A stretch of 64,000 nt of DNA from Elioraea rosea (lineage in GTDB: Bacteria; Pseudomonadota; Alphaproteobacteria; Acetobacterales; Acetobacteraceae), in contig NZ_VFAC01000011.1 of NCBI RefSeq assembly GCF_007644105.1, forward strand, positions 1 through 64,000. The letters run 5' to 3'. Position numbers and translations under genes: made by a program. The notes beneath the pieces were generated by a model. That model searched no databases, was not told the origin of the DNA, and saw only the letters and a program-made list of their open reading frames with translations. Numbering within the stretch: the stretch's first letter is position 1; every line of letters starts with the position of its first letter. Shown piece after piece: positions 27,746 through 36,792 of the stretch.

Positions 27746-28723
27746 TCAAACGCCCGCGAAGACTAGGCGGGTGAAGAAGGGTGGCGGGATGACGAATCCG
27801 TCCCAGCGCGCGTCGTGCGCCGCGGTCGGCCGCGCGGCGATCACCTCGTCCAAGGTCCGCCCCTGCCGCTTGAGCGCCGTGACCCGGTCGCGGATGTCGA
27901 CGAGCATGTCGAGGAAGTCGCGCAGATCCTGCCGCGTGCCCACCGGCCCGTGACCCGGTATCACCAGCGTGTCGGGACCGCTCATCGCGAGGCTCGTCTC
28001 GGTCGCCAGGATGGTGCCGTCGATACTTCCGCCGGTTGAGTAGTCGATGAACGGATAGGCATCGTTCCAGAAGGTATCGCCGGTGTGCAGGATCTCGGCC
28101 TCGGCAAAGAAGACCGAAAGATCGCTGTCGGTGTGCCCGGGGCCGTATTCGCGCATCGTGACGGTCGCGCGGTTCACCCGCATCACCTCTTCGCCTCGCA
28201 CGACGCGCGTGGGCAGCGCGGCACGCGGCGCCGGCGGGAAGTCGAAATCCCAGTCCTCCACCCGCTGCGTCATCGCGAGATACTTGCCGGTGTTACGATG
28301 CGCGGTGATCGTCGCGCCGGACCTCGCTATCCATTCGTTCCCATCCGAATGGTCGAAGTGCCAGTGCGTGTTCACGAGGTGACGGATCGGCTCGCGCCCG
28401 AAGGTCTCCAACGCCTCCTCGATGCGCGGTCGTGAGCCAGTAATGCCGCTGTCGACCAGCAGCTTGCCGTCGCGGCCGCTGAGCACGGCGATGTTGCCGC
28501 CCGACCCTTCCAGCATGCCGATGCCGCCGCGCAGACGGTGTAGCGTGATTGGCGCCGTGGCCGCTGCCGCGCGGATGCCGCCGACGATTCCCTGCGCCTG
28601 CGCGAAGGCCTGCCGCGGCGTCAGCCAGCGGCCCGAGGCGGAGAGACCGGCTGTCACCAGGCAGCACAGACAGAATCCGCGGCGTGTTGACGCAACGGCG
28701 CGCATGTCAGAGACGATGGTCAT
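27746..28723 (-). CDS. Metallo-beta-lactamase-fold hydrolase with Tat-like leader
   Basis: The 325-residue product has the metal motif NTHWHFDHSDGNEW (HxHxDH) near residue 115, a later GPGHTDSD and IPGHGPVG. It is therefore a metal-dependent hydrolase of the broad MBL superfamily. The N terminus (VASTRRGFCLCCLVTAG, then a cut after FAQA) is a twin-arginine-type leader, so the enzyme should fold in the cytoplasm and act in the periplasm. ATG 28723 is preceded by AAGGAGG; longer in-frame starts have no ribosome binding site. The substrate is unknown. A second, only distantly related MBL protein is encoded immediately upstream. Confidence 0.85.
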   Translation of the reverse strand: MTIVSDMRAVASTRRGFCLCCLVTAGLSASGRWLTPRQAFAQAQGIVGGIRAAAATAPITLHRLRGGIGMLEGSGGNIAVLSGRDGKLLVDSGITGSRPRIEEALETFGREPIRHLVNTHWHFDHSDGNEWIARSGATITAHRNTGKYLAMTQRVEDWDFDFPPAPRAALPTRVVRGEEVMRVNRATVTMREYGPGHTDSDLSVFFAEAEILHTGDTFWNDAYPFIDYSTGGSIDGTILATETSLAMSGPDTLVIPGHGPVGTRQDLRDFLDMLVDIRDRVTALKRQGRTLDEVIAARPTAAHDARWDGFVIPPPFFTRLVFAGV

Positions 28724-28781
28724 GAGATCTCCTCCTTGTCGTCGGTTACGCGCTCCGAGGTGGCGCGCTTCCAACTCGTGG

Positions 28782-29750
28782 TCATCCTTCGTGTGCCCAG
28801 GCCGCCGGCTGCCAACGTAATTGGCCCCCGTCGGGGACGATGCGGCCAAGCCCCGGGAACGGCATGTGGGTCGCGGCAATCAGCGCCCCTTCCGCTGCGG
28901 CAAGCGCGAAGAAGCGGGACCGCATGCGGCGCGCCGCTGCGGGATCCTGCTCGAAGAAGAAGCCGGCGGCTGCGTCTGAAGGATGGATCGCGGGAAATAG
29001 CATGTCGGACACCATCAGCAGGCTTTGCCCGGCATCCTCGATCCGCACTCCGATGTGGCCCGGCGTGTGTCCGGTGAGGTCAACGACGGACACACCGCGG
29101 GTGATCTCGCGCTCGCCGTCGATCGGCTGCAGATCGGGATAGAGGCGCACCATTTCGGCGGCGGCGTCGAAGCTGGGCTGCAGAAAATCCGGAGCAGCGG
29201 CCCGGTTCGCCGGATCCGTCCAGTGGGAGACGTCGCGCCGGTCCACATGCAGGATGGCCTTGGGAAAGTTCCGGCGCCCGCCGGCCGTCAATCCGCCAAT
29301 GTGGTCGACATGCGCATGCGTGACGATCACCGCGTCGATCCGCTCGGGCCTCACGCCGATCGCGGCGAGCGCGGCCGGCAGATGACCGCTATCGCCCATG
29401 GCGCCAGCGGGTCCGGTGTCGATGAGGATCAGGCGTTCGCCATCGTCCACCAGATACTGGTTGAACACGAAGCGGATGCCGCCCGGCCTGGCAGCGAAGC
29501 CGACCCGTGCGAGCCCCTCGATCGCCTGGCGCGGACGCCCGGTAAACCAGCTGAAGGGCATGTCCGCGTAGCCGTCGACGAGCGCAGTCACGGTGAACCG
29601 GCCGATCGAGAACCTGGCCAACGGTGGGGGCATCTGAACATGGGATGGAATGGTTGCCGAATTCGCAATGCGCGCGCGGGCAAAGCCGGCAATAGCGCAT
29701 GCAGCGCCAGCTGGGATCATCGCGAGGGCGCGACGGGGCACACTTGCCAT
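28782..29750 (-). CDS. Second metallo-beta-lactamase-fold hydrolase, exported
   Basis: The 322-residue protein has THAHVDHIGGL (HxHxDH) in the centre, TGHTPGHIGV and a C-terminal THMPFPG, so its metal site is complete. The leader (ASVPRRALAMIPAGAACAIAG) is Tat-like with an RR pair, implying periplasmic location. Relatives include lactonases and alkyl-sulfatase-like hydrolases, and none can be chosen from sequence alone. ATG 29750 has an AGGAG nearby. The tail after HMPFPG ends with RWQPAAW, typical of this subfamily. It lies 58 bases upstream of the first MBL gene. Confidence 0.85.
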   Translation of the reverse strand: MASVPRRALAMIPAGAACAIAGFARARIANSATIPSHVQMPPPLARFSIGRFTVTALVDGYADMPFSWFTGRPRQAIEGLARVGFAARPGGIRFVFNQYLVDDGERLILIDTGPAGAMGDSGHLPAALAAIGVRPERIDAVIVTHAHVDHIGGLTAGGRRNFPKAILHVDRRDVSHWTDPANRAAAPDFLQPSFDAAAEMVRLYPDLQPIDGEREITRGVSVVDLTGHTPGHIGVRIEDAGQSLLMVSDMLFPAIHPSDAAAGFFFEQDPAAARRMRSRFFALAAAEGALIAATHMPFPGLGRIVPDGGQLRWQPAAWAHEG

Positions 29751-29832
29751 TGCAGGCTCCTGCTCGTTGCGTGATCGGCTGCCAGTCGGTGCTGCTGAGC
29801 TGTGCGTGCTGGCAGGCATGGGAGGAGGATTC

Positions 29833-30882
29833 TCATCGGAGGGCAGCGGCTCCATCGTCATCCGGGAGCACGGCCTCCTTTGAATCGCCGGCGACGTCCA
29901 CCACGAGCTTTCCGCGGGCAGTGCCGCCGGCGATGAGGCGATGAGCCTCGCCGACACTCTCCAGCGTGAAACGCTGTGCCGAGAGTGGCGGAACCAGCTT
30001 GCCGGAGTCAGCCATGCGGGCTGCCTCGGCGAGGATCTCGCCGTGATGCGCGCGTCCATCGCCGGTTAGCAGCGGCAGCAGAGTGAAGACGCCGGAGTAG
30101 CTCGCCGCTCGGAAGGAGAGCGGCGCCAGCGCGTGCGTCCCCCAGCCGAGGCAGCTCACCACATGGCCGAAGCGGCGCACTGCCAGGAAGGATGCGTCGA
30201 GCGCGGCGCCGCCCGCGGTGTCATAAACCAGGTCGAACCCCTTACCGCCGGAGAGGCGCGTCACGTAGTCGCCGACCGGCTCGGAGCGCTCGACGAATGT
30301 CGCGCCTAGCCGTTCGACGGCCAGACGACCTTCCGGCGCGCCGACCGCGAACGCCGCGGCACCGCGCGCCAAGGCGAGCTGGATGACCATCTGGCCGACC
30401 CCGCCGGCGCCGCCCTGCACGAGAACGGTCTGGCCCGCGCGGACGCCGGCACGGTCCACCAGGCCTTCCCAGGCGGTGATGAAGACGAGTGGCAGTGCCG
30501 CCGCCTGCCGGAAGGTCAGGTTGACGGGCTTCCGCGCCAGCAGCGCAGCATCCACCGCGGCGTATTCCGCGAGTGTTCCCTGGTACCCGCCGACCCCGCC
30601 GGCCATACCATAGACCTCGTCGCCCACCCGCAGTGACGTGATGCCCTCGCCGACCGTCTCCACCGTGCCGGCAAGATCGATCCCGAGAACGGCCGGAAGC
30701 GGGTGCCGCGCGTGCGGGGCGGCACCCATCCGGATCTTGACGTCGAGCGGGTTGGTTCCGCTCGCCGCGATGCGGACCAGCACCTGCCCCGGCCCTGGTG
30801 AGGGCCGCGGCACGACGGCGAGGCGCAGCGCAGCGCCGTCCTCGTCAACGATCACGGCCCGCATGGTGTCGGTGCTGGGCAT
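29833..30882 (-). CDS. Zinc-independent MDR-type alcohol dehydrogenase/quinone reductase
   Basis: The 349-residue medium-chain reductase has a GroES-like N-terminal half (GTNPLDVKIRMG, VLGIDLAGTVETVG) and a Rossmann half with VLVQGGAGGVGQM near residue 155. Structural zinc cysteines are absent, so it belongs to the NADPH-dependent quinone or enone reductase branch. The C terminus has the usual SVGEAHRLIAGGTARGKLVV helix. It is probably cotranscribed with the MBL genes and the alpha/beta hydrolase on the minus strand. A fragment of a related oxidoreductase lies nearby at 26560-26925. Confidence 0.87.
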   Translation of the reverse strand: MPSTDTMRAVIVDEDGAALRLAVVPRPSPGPGQVLVRIAASGTNPLDVKIRMGAAPHARHPLPAVLGIDLAGTVETVGEGITSLRVGDEVYGMAGGVGGYQGTLAEYAAVDAALLARKPVNLTFRQAAALPLVFITAWEGLVDRAGVRAGQTVLVQGGAGGVGQMVIQLALARGAAAFAVGAPEGRLAVERLGATFVERSEPVGDYVTRLSGGKGFDLVYDTAGGAALDASFLAVRRFGHVVSCLGWGTHALAPLSFRAASYSGVFTLLPLLTGDGRAHHGEILAEAARMADSGKLVPPLSAQRFTLESVGEAHRLIAGGTARGKLVVDVAGDSKEAVLPDDDGAAALR

Positions 30883-30905
30883 GGCGCGGCCTCGGGGTTT
30901 CGCCG

Positions 30906-31898
30906 TCAGCTGCGGAGGAAGGCGAGTATGTCGTCGTTGAGCCGCTGCTTGTGGGTGTCGGCAAGGCCGTGAGGCGCCCCGTCGTAGACCTTCAGCTCAG
31001 CCCGAGGCAGCAGCCGCTTTGCTGCATTGGCGGAGGGCTCGATCGGCACGATCTGGTCGTCGCTGCCGTGGACGATCAGGGTCGGCCGGTCGAAACGCTT
31101 CAGGTCCTCGGTGAAGTCCGTCTCGGAGAAGGCCTTGATGCAGTCATAGGTGTTCTTGTGGCCGGCCATCATGCCCTGAAGCCAGAACGACTGGATCATG
31201 CCCTGCGACGCCTCGGCGCCGGGACGGTTGAAGCCGAAGAACGGGCCGCTCGCGATGTCGAGATAGAGCTTCGAGCGATCGGCGAGGCTCGCCGCTCGGA
31301 GGCCGTCGAATACATCGATCGGCTGGCCACCGGGGTTCGTCGCCGTCCTGAGCATCAGGGGCGGAACGGCCGACATCAGACCGAGTTTGGCGATGCGGCC
31401 GGTTCCGTGCCGGCCGACATAGCGCGTGACCTCGCCGCCGCCGGTCGAGAAGCCGAACATCGCGATGTTCCGCAGGTCGAACGCCTCGATCACCTGCGCG
31501 AGGTCATCGGCGTAGTGGTTCATGTCGTTGCCGTCCCACGGCTGGCTGGACCGGCCATGGCCGCGCCGGTCATGCGCGACGACGCGGTAGCCGTTGCTCG
31601 CCAGATGCAGCGCTTGGCTCTCCCAGCTGTCCGCGTTAAGCGGCCAGCCGTGGCTCAGAACGACAGGCTGGCCGCGGCGCGGCCCCCAGTCCTTGACGTA
31701 GATGGACACGCCGTCGCGCGTCGTGATCGTGGTCATCGTGCTGCTCCTATGGATTGATCGACTGTCGACGTCGTGCGCGGTCACCGCCGCGTGGCTGGTG
31801 GAACCCGACATGGCGAAGCCGATCGGGATGGACGCGCCAGTCGCCAGCAACGCGCGTCGTGCAATTGGTGCATGGTGGGCCTGGTCGTCGCTCGGCAT
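30906..31898 (-). CDS. Alpha/beta hydrolase, chloroperoxidase-like, with Tat leader
   Basis: The hydrolase core has [10 protein letters not shown], the nucleophile elbow [16 protein letters not shown] and GAPHGLAD, a complete Ser-Asp-His set. It is closest to cofactor-free haloperoxidase-like esterases. Two starts are supported. The ATG at 31898 has GAGGAGCGTGACC before it and gives a Tat-type leader ([12 protein letters not shown]). The ATG at 31736 has AGGAG before it and gives a cytosolic 276-residue protein that starts MTTITTRDG, the normal family N terminus. Both forms may be made. The gene heads the minus-strand series of MBL and dehydrogenase genes. Confidence 0.85.
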   Translation of the reverse strand: MPSDDQAHHAPIARRALLATGASIPIGFAMSGSTSHAAVTAHDVDSRSIHRSSTMTTITTRDGVSIYVKDWGPRRGQPVVLSHGWPLNADSWESQALHLASNGYRVVAHDRRGHGRSSQPWDGNDMNHYADDLAQVIEAFDLRNIAMFGFSTGGGEVTRYVGRHGTGRIAKLGLMSAVPPLMLRTATNPGGQPIDVFDGLRAASLADRSKLYLDIASGPFFGFNRPGAEASQGMIQSFWLQGMMAGHKNTYDCIKAFSETDFTEDLKRFDRPTLIVHGSDDQIVPIEPSANAAKRLLPRAELKVYDGAPHGLADTHKQRLNDDILAFLRS

Positions 31899-32213
31899 GG
31901 TCACGCTCCTCGTTTCGCAGAGGAACATGCGAGCGCGGAGAGCCAGCGGCGAGTTATACGGTGCGAGCTGCCGTGAGAACGCGTGAGCGGAAGCGCTCGC
32001 AGTCTGTCGCGTCTCTCATGCACTCATCCCGCGACGGTTGCCCGCAGCTCGCGCGCCCGGCGTCGGCATTCACCGACACTCACGCATGCTCGCGGGATAG
32101 AACACGCACTGGCGCGTTTTTCGGCGCATCTCGATGCAGTGCGGCGCAGCGATTGCCGCATCCCCGACGAGGACATTCGTCGGAGCGCAAAGCGCAAACG
32201 AAAGGGATGTGTC
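31899..32213. other. Gap of about 315 bp, divergent promoter zone
   Basis: This stretch lies upstream of both the minus-strand hydrolase gene and a weak + strand gene. Open frames here look like chance frames. The hydrolase ribosome binding site is at its left edge and AAAGGGATG is at its right edge. Confidence 0.4.
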
Positions 32214-32579
32214 ATGACAAAGACGGTTGTCGCGCTGCTTTCCGTTCTCGTGCTCGGCGGCATCAGCGCGCCGGCGCACGGTGACGATGACATGGGTGAT
32301 TGGGTCATCGGCCGCACCGGCGGCAGCGCTGGTGCCGAGCGTGTACCGCAGTTCACCCTGAGCCCGATCGTCAGTGGTGATTGGAGTGACATGGCGGGCG
32401 GTGAAGCCTCTCCGAGTTTCCATGTCAGCCGAGCGACGCCGCTCTACAGATGCCGAAGCGATGGTTCGGGCACCCGCGAGAGCGTCGTCGAGTTCGTTTG
32501 TGACCGCGCGGTGCAAATCGGGGTGCGGTGGGGCGGCCATCGCGCCGTGGCGGAACGGGCTGACACGATCCGTCGTTGA
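32214..32579 (+). CDS. Possible small secreted protein, 3' part altered
   Basis: An ATG with AAGGGATG upstream opens a frame whose first 22 residues form a good Sec leader (MTKTVVALLSVLVLGGISAPAHG) followed by DDDMGDWVIGRTGG. The first 60 residues look like a real secreted protein. The last 50 codons overlap a region that matches the opposite strand of the mobile module, so the natural C terminus has probably been replaced. I do not recognise the family. The whole call is tentative. Confidence 0.4.
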   Translation: MTKTVVALLSVLVLGGISAPAHGDDDMGDWVIGRTGGSAGAERVPQFTLSPIVSGDWSDMAGGEASPSFHVSRATPLYRCRSDGSGTRESVVEFVCDRAVQIGVRWGGHRAVAERADTIRR

Positions 32580-32802
32580 TCCAGCGCCTGTTCGTTGCGT
32601 TCGCCGGCTTCTCCACCACGATGAGGTCGGCGAGCGCGGAGCGGTTGGCGGGATCGAAAGCGAGCGCGACGATGGCCTCCCAGACGCCGGCGGCCTTCAG
32701 CCGCTCCCCGACCACTGAGAGCGGCACGAGCGCGTCGGTCCGCGGGGCTAGCTGCGCAGAGGACTCAATCACGACCTCCGCCGCGGTAAGCGCATCCCAC
32801 AC
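32425..32802 (-). pseudogene. Degenerate copy of the module's minus-strand small gene
   Basis: The central codons read DALVPLSVVGERLKAAGVWE and AFDPANRSALAD, nearly identical to DALVPLSLLPERLNTAGVWE and VFDPANRSALAD in 62493-62816. After SALAD the two diverge, and this copy runs on into basic low-complexity codons, so its 3' end is lost. It stands divergently upstream of the DUF3489 gene, exactly as the partner copy stands relative to its own DUF3489 remnant. Function unknown. Confidence 0.65.
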
Positions 32803-33066
32803 GGCATTGCCTGCAACCGCCTCCGCAGCTAATCGCCGCCCTCCGTGCCGCTGAGCGCGGGTACCGAGCGCCGCTCCGGACGGCCCCGGCGGGGCGACGA
32901 TTCACATGAATGCAGCCTCGTCAGCACGAGCGTGGTGCGGGTGACGCACCCAATCATTTTTTTATTCTGGTTGCACGAAGATAGCAATCCTATTGCGCTG
33001 GTTATCGCTTCACTTCGCTCACGCGTGGAGCGACGTGGTGTGGGCACGCTGTACGGCGCGCACGTT

Positions 33067-33117
33067 GCCCCAAGAGCGGGGCTTGGGCTCGTAGGAGCCC
33101 GGCGGTCGGGCTCCGCC
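33067..33117 (+). promoter_or_regulatory. Three tandem hairpins in the DUF3489 leader
   Basis: Three adjacent inverted repeats occur without gaps larger than two bases: GCCCC/GGGGC at 33067-33082, GGGCTC-GTAG-GAGCCC at 33085-33100 and GGCGG/CCGCC at 33101-33117. They end 16 bases before the DUF3489 start codon. The same array recurs at 63290-63340 with a change that keeps a G-U pair in the second stem. This pattern suggests a structured RNA leader or a recombination site rather than chance. Confidence 0.6.
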
Positions 33118-33133
33118 ACGAGGAGCCCTGACG

Positions 33134-33952
33134 ATGACGACCCTTTCCGATACCCATCTGCTTGTTTTGAGTGCAGGAGCAGCGCGCGACGACCGGCTTG
33201 TGACGAAGACCAGGCGCCTGCCCGGTGCGTCACTGCAGCGCGTGTGCGAGGCGCTGGCCAAGCGCGGCTTGCCGGTGCTGGCAGAGCTCGAAGCGCGCGA
33301 TACCGGTGTACTCACCATCGAGACCGAAGAGGGCTGGCACGGCTTGGCGATCACGGCCGCTGGGCTTGAAGCCATCGGGGTTGAGGAGGAGGTCGACGAC
33401 CGCCCCCGCGATGAGCGGCTGGGCGTCGACCTGGCACTGATCGAGGGGCCGGAGTACCCCGCACCGGAGCCGGAGGCAGCGATTGCCGCGACGGTGACTC
33501 ACAGCTCGCCCGTAGCGGTGGAGGCCTCGGCGGCCACCACACGCGGCGGTGGTCAGAGCCTGAAGCCCCCTCAGCGGCCTTCTGCGGCCCGTGGCGTGGG
33601 TGGTCTCCGTATGGCCGCAGAGGCGGTGTTGACGGCCTGGGAGGGTGGCAGCGACCTTGCCCCGGTGATGGTGACGCTGCAGGCGGCGCTGGCACCTGCA
33701 AGCAAGGCACCGCGCACGCCACGCACCGGCACCAAGACCGAGGCGGTGCTGATGCTGCTGCGCCGCGAGGACCGGGCGAGCATCGCGCAGATCATCGAGG
33801 CCACCGGCTGGGCGCCGCACACGGTGCGGGGCTACCTCGCCGGGCTGAAGAAGCTCGGCGTGAGCGTCAAGGTCCTGGAGCGTGTGCGGCAGGTCGGCCC
33901 CAACAAGCAGGGGGCGAAGGTGTCCTACTCGATCTATCGGATTGCCGGCTGA
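33134..33952 (+). CDS. DUF3489 domain protein
   Basis: The 272-residue protein starts MTTLSDTHLLVLSAGAARDD and ends with the DUF3489 domain (residues about 200-270): TKTEAVLMLLRRED, then TGWAPHTVRGYLAGLKKLG and SYSIYRIAG. The domain resembles a winged helix and may bind DNA, but no function is established. The middle (residues 100-200) is Ala/Pro-rich linker. The gene is a hallmark of recombinase-bearing modules. Its last base overlaps the first base of the resolvase frame. GAGGAG upstream is a plausible ribosome binding site, and the leader forms three hairpins. Confidence 0.85.
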   Translation: MTTLSDTHLLVLSAGAARDDRLVTKTRRLPGASLQRVCEALAKRGLPVLAELEARDTGVLTIETEEGWHGLAITAAGLEAIGVEEEVDDRPRDERLGVDLALIEGPEYPAPEPEAAIAATVTHSSPVAVEASAATTRGGGQSLKPPQRPSAARGVGGLRMAAEAVLTAWEGGSDLAPVMVTLQAALAPASKAPRTPRTGTKTEAVLMLLRREDRASIAQIIEATGWAPHTVRGYLAGLKKLGVSVKVLERVRQVGPNKQGAKVSYSIYRIAG

Positions 33953-34646
33953 TGCGACGCCGCGACGCCCGGCCGCACTACGCGGTCGGGCTGACCCGCG
34001 TCTCGACGGCCGAGCAGGGCCAGAGCGGGCTCGGCCTCGAAGCGCAGAGCGAGAGCATCCGGCGCTTCTTCGAGAGCCAGGGCTGGGTGCTGGTCGCGGA
34101 GTACTCCGACGTTGCGAGCGGCAAGGACGATCGGCGGCCAGGGTTCCAGGTGGCACTGGCACGGTGCAGGCAGCTTGGCGCGGTCCTGGTCGCGGCACGG
34201 CTGGACCGCATCACCCGCCGCGCGCACACGCTGTCGCAGTTGCTGGAGGAGGGCCTCGCGATCCGTGCCGCCGACATGCCAGCGCGGATGACCTGATGAT
34301 GCGGGTCTACGCGGCCATGGCGCAGAAGGAGCGGGAGCTGATCAGTGAACGCACGCGGGCGGCGCTGGCGGCTGCGAAGGCACGCGGCAAGCACCTTGGC
34401 GGAGATCGGGGGTACCGGACCACCGTTGGTCCTGACGCGCTCGCCGCGACGGAGGCACGGCGTGACGCTGCCGACCGCACCGGGTATCGGGTCCTGCTTG
34501 AGATCGAGGCCTTGGGGCCGGATGGCGTCGAGGGCTAGGCGGAGCTTTCCCGCGCACTGACCCGCCGTGGCGTGCCGACGCCCCGCGGCCGCACTGCATG
34601 GACCCACACCACCGTTGCGAGGCTGATAAAGCGCTCCTCGACCTGA
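33952..34646 (+). pseudogene. Broken serine resolvase
   Basis: The N-terminal catalytic half is readable (YAVGLTRVSTAEQGQSGLGL with the catalytic Ser, then ARLDRITRRAHTL). At about 34285 the frame shifts inside AIRAADMP. The continuation, DDLMMRVYAAMAQKERELIS and AAAKARGKHLG, is in another frame. A TAG at 34536-34538 then interrupts it before AELSRALTRRGVPTPRGRT and WTHTTVARLIKR. The Ser recombinase is therefore inactivated by one frameshift and one nonsense codon. It was translationally coupled to the DUF3489 gene and probably mobilised the module. Confidence 0.85.
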
Positions 34647-34716
34647 CGTGACGTAGCGGTCACAAATTCGACCTCTGATATGCTATGTTAGGCGGGCGTA
34701 ACGGCGGAGCACCGCC

Positions 34717-36726
34717 ATGCAGATGGCGAACGGCAGTCTCGACCGGTCCATGCCCATGGGCGCCACGCTGGTTCCGGGCGGTGCGACGTTCCGAACCTGG
34801 GCTCCCGCAGCGCGCGACGTGCATCTAGTTGTCGGTTCTGCGGACCTCGCCGCTGCCAGCGCCTCCGGGTGGACCCCCGGCCCGGCGACGCGGATGGAAC
34901 CGCGGGGCGACGGTACCTGGGCCTGCTTCGCGGCGGGTGTGCACGACGGAGACCCGTACCTTTTCTGGATCAGGGGGCCGGCGGGCGGTTCGGAGGGCTT
35001 CAAGCGCGACCCGTACGCACGCGAACTTGGCCTCGAGCCGCCATTCCCGAATTGCCATTGCCTTGTCCGTGGGGGCCATACCTACCCGTGGCGCAGCCAG
35101 GGCTGGCGCCCCCCTGGCTTCCGCGACCTCGTCATCTACCAGCTGCACGTCGGCGTCTTCTGGTCGGTTGATGCAGAAGGACAGGACCGGCGCCGGCGCT
35201 ACGGCCGCTTCCTCGACGTCGCGGAACGCATCCCCTACCTCGCCCAACTCGGCGTCAACGCGGTCCAGCTGCTGCCGATCCAGGAGTATGATGGCGGTTT
35301 CAGCCTCGGGTACAATGGTCTCGATTACTACTCGCCAGAAATGGCGTACCAGGTCGAGCAGCCGGCTGACCTCGACCGGCATGTGGGGATCGTGAATGCG
35401 CTGCTCGCCGCACAGGGCGCGGCACCGCTTGCCACGGCCGACATCGTCACCGGCCCCAATCAGCTGAAGTGCTTGATCGATCTCTGCCACCTGCATGGCA
35501 TCGCGGTGATCTTCGACCTTGTCTACAACCACGCCGGCGGTGGGTTCGATGGCGCAACGGGCCGCAGCATCGCCTTCTACGATCGGCAGACGCCAAGCGG
35601 CGCCGCCTGGCAGGACGACAAGGCAACCCTCTATTTCGGCAACGGCGAGCATGCCGGCGGGCTGGTGTTCGATTACCAGCGAGACGAGGTACGCGCCTTC
35701 CTGATCGAGAATGCGCGCTTCTTCCACGACGAGTACCGCATCGACGGTATCCGCTACGATCAAGTGAGCGTCGCCACCAATCATCCGCATGGCGATCGCT
35801 TCGCTCGCGACCTCGCATCCACGCTGCGCTTCCATCGGCCGGAAGCGATCCAGCTCGCCGAGTACTGGAACTGGGATCGCGCTCGCGCTGTCGATCCGCA
35901 GGGCCTGGGCTTCGACGCAGCGTTGGCTGATGGCTTTCGCAATGCCGCCCGCGAGCTTCTTCGCGAAGCGTCGGGTGGTCGAGCCGCGACGGTCCGCATG
36001 GGGGCGCTGGCTGATGCGCTGCACCCGCCGCCCGGCTTCCCTGATGCCTGGCGGGCGGTGCAGTGTCTCGAGGACCACGACATCGTGCGCTGGGATCACG
36101 AGCGTCGTGTGCCGCGACTGCCCCGCATCCCAGCGCTGGCCGACCCGTCGGACCCGCGCTCCTGGTACGCGCGCAGCCGGAGCAGGGTCGCCACTGCGCT
36201 GCTGCTGACCGGGCCCGGCATCCCCATGCTCTTCATGGGTCAGGAGTTTCTCGAGGACAAGCCGTGGCATGACGACGTCGAGAACTGGTCGCAGTTCCTG
36301 ATCTGGTGGGACGGGGTGGACGGCGCGGACCGCCACATGGCGGACTTCCGGCGATGCGTTGCCGAACTCATCGCACTGCGTCGGCTAATGCCCGCTCTGC
36401 GCGGCGAGCGCATTCGCACGCTGCTCACCGACGATTGGAACCGCGTCCTGGTGGCGCATCGCTGGATTGAGGGGGAAGGCCATGACGCCGTGATAGTCGC
36501 GAGCCTGAACGAAGCGACGTTGCATGGCTACCGCGTCGAGATGCCTTGGCCCGGTACTTGGCACGAACGGTTCAACAGCGACTTCTACGATCACTTCCCG
36601 AACCCTGCTGTCAGCGGAAACGCTGGTAGCGTCTGTTCGCATGCGTCTCAGGGCACGATCTACCCCTGGATGGTCCAACTTACGATCCCCGCCAATTCCG
36701 TCCTCGTCTTTGCTCGCGAGCCGTAG
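34717..36726 (+). CDS. GH13 alpha-glucan enzyme, branching-enzyme-like
   Basis: The 669-residue protein has an N-terminal CBM48-like sandwich (GATFRTWAPAARDVHLV), a TIM barrel with VYNHAGGG, and a C-terminal beta domain. The three catalytic acids are in place: nucleophile Asp348 in GIRYDQ, acid/base Glu382 in LAEYWNW and stabilising Asp455 in EDHDIV. The architecture fits glycogen-branching or trehalohydrolase-like GH13 enzymes. The exact bond specificity is not provable. No signal peptide is seen. It stands alone between a broken resolvase on the left and phage remnants on the right, away from any glg or tre cluster, so it may be cargo of a mobile island. Confidence 0.85.
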   Translation: MQMANGSLDRSMPMGATLVPGGATFRTWAPAARDVHLVVGSADLAAASASGWTPGPATRMEPRGDGTWACFAAGVHDGDPYLFWIRGPAGGSEGFKRDPYARELGLEPPFPNCHCLVRGGHTYPWRSQGWRPPGFRDLVIYQLHVGVFWSVDAEGQDRRRRYGRFLDVAERIPYLAQLGVNAVQLLPIQEYDGGFSLGYNGLDYYSPEMAYQVEQPADLDRHVGIVNALLAAQGAAPLATADIVTGPNQLKCLIDLCHLHGIAVIFDLVYNHAGGGFDGATGRSIAFYDRQTPSGAAWQDDKATLYFGNGEHAGGLVFDYQRDEVRAFLIENARFFHDEYRIDGIRYDQVSVATNHPHGDRFARDLASTLRFHRPEAIQLAEYWNWDRARAVDPQGLGFDAALADGFRNAARELLREASGGRAATVRMGALADALHPPPGFPDAWRAVQCLEDHDIVRWDHERRVPRLPRIPALADPSDPRSWYARSRSRVATALLLTGPGIPMLFMGQEFLEDKPWHDDVENWSQFLIWWDGVDGADRHMADFRRCVAELIALRRLMPALRGERIRTLLTDDWNRVLVAHRWIEGEGHDAVIVASLNEATLHGYRVEMPWPGTWHERFNSDFYDHFPNPAVSGNAGSVCSHASQGTIYPWMVQLTIPANSVLVFAREP

Positions 36727-36757
36727 CGCCACGCCTTCCCCATTGCATCTGTTCGTC

Positions 36758-36781
36758 ACCGAGCAACGGTCGTTGGTCGGT
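36758..36781. terminator. Inverted repeat between convergent genes
   Basis: ACCGAGCAACG and CGTTGGTCGGT form an 11 bp stem with one mismatch and almost no loop, midway between the ends of the GH13 gene and the convergent terminase-like gene. It could act as a two-way terminator, although no T tract follows on either strand. Confidence 0.35.
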
Positions 36782-36792
36782 GTTGAACAGGG

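Noticed and set aside
36758-36781. Inverted repeat as a strong intrinsic terminator
   Set aside because: No T tract follows on either strand, so it was kept only as a low-confidence terminator.
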